From positions 1-60,430 of the forward strand of contig NZ_JAIWYX010000019.1 of the NCBI RefSeq assembly GCF_020251205.1: 60,430 nt of DNA, in the 5' to 3' direction. This DNA comes from Arthrobacter sp. M4 (GTDB taxonomy: Bacteria; Actinomycetota; Actinomycetes; Actinomycetales; Micrococcaceae). Positions 60,372 to 60,430 of the stretch are shown in pieces. The position numbers and the translations under genes are program-made. Each line of letters begins with the position of its first letter. Position 1 is the stretch's first letter. Below the pieces are notes generated by a model, which saw only the letters and a list, made by a program, of their open reading frames with translations, was not told the origin of the DNA and ran no database searches.

Positions 60372-60430
60372 TTTCTGAGTCGCCGCCGCTGGTGCGGAAA
60401 AATAGCGACGAATCCCCTTTCAAACGGAAG

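Overview
The window looks like the chromosome of a high-GC Gram-positive bacterium of the Arthrobacter group (Micrococcaceae). The evidence is the GC-rich coding, the conserved block ppa - dacB - DUF2342 metalloprotease - tilS - hpt ... ftsH - folE - folP - folB - folK - DUF3180 - two PH-domain proteins - DUF2520 - panC, several GAF-ANTAR regulators, and fructan enzymes of a type best known from Arthrobacter. No tRNA, rRNA, CRISPR array, transposase or integrase gene was recognised.

Region 1 (1-3.4 kb, continued at 16.9-26 kb) is regulatory and stress related. It has four GAF-ANTAR proteins (one with a one-base frameshift), two paralogous small proteins beside them, and a SigB/SigF-type sigma factor. 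It also has an operon of envelope-stress-like proteins (repeat-rich membrane protein, holin-X, DUF3618), a four-TM membrane protein, and a four-gene operon led by a WXG-type protein. A palindrome of the form TAGTAA-N6-TTACTA lies in front of the sigma factor (degenerate), the envelope operon and the four-TM gene, which suggests a shared regulator.

Region 2 (3.4-15.4 kb) is a surface-glycan cluster built on the ADP-heptose pathway: gmhB, gmhA, two different hldE-type kinase/nucleotidyltransferase fusions, three GT9 (heptosyltransferase-type) and two GT4-like glycosyltransferases, and two SDR proteins. A heptose pathway with GT9 enzymes is unexpected in a bacterium without LPS.

Region 3 (31.05-48.9 kb) is a fructan-utilisation island lying between hpt and ftsH, genes that are usually neighbours in related genomes. 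It contains a CUT1 ABC importer without its ATPase, an intracellular GH32 enzyme, and a GH91 protein without signal peptide (probably a difructose-anhydride hydrolase). It also has a broken second GH91 next to an orphan Tat signal peptide, a secreted 885-aa GH32 levanase/inulinase with a large insertion, three LacI regulators and an FrcBCA-like fructose importer. The inferred flow is: extracellular fructan is cut to fructose (FrcBCA import) or arrives as difructose anhydride (CUT1 import), which GH91 opens and GH32 splits to fructose. Two operator families can be read: TTGACAACGTTGTC in front of the secreted GH32 and the Frc-like operon, and CGTTTTG-N-CAAAACG-like sites in front of the CUT1 operon.

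Region 4 (49-60.4 kb) is core: ftsH, the folate genes, two PH-domain membrane proteins, a Rossmann protein with an 18-bp repeat tail, panC, an MFS drug exporter, then a non-coding end with GC-rich repeats and a promoter-like sequence.
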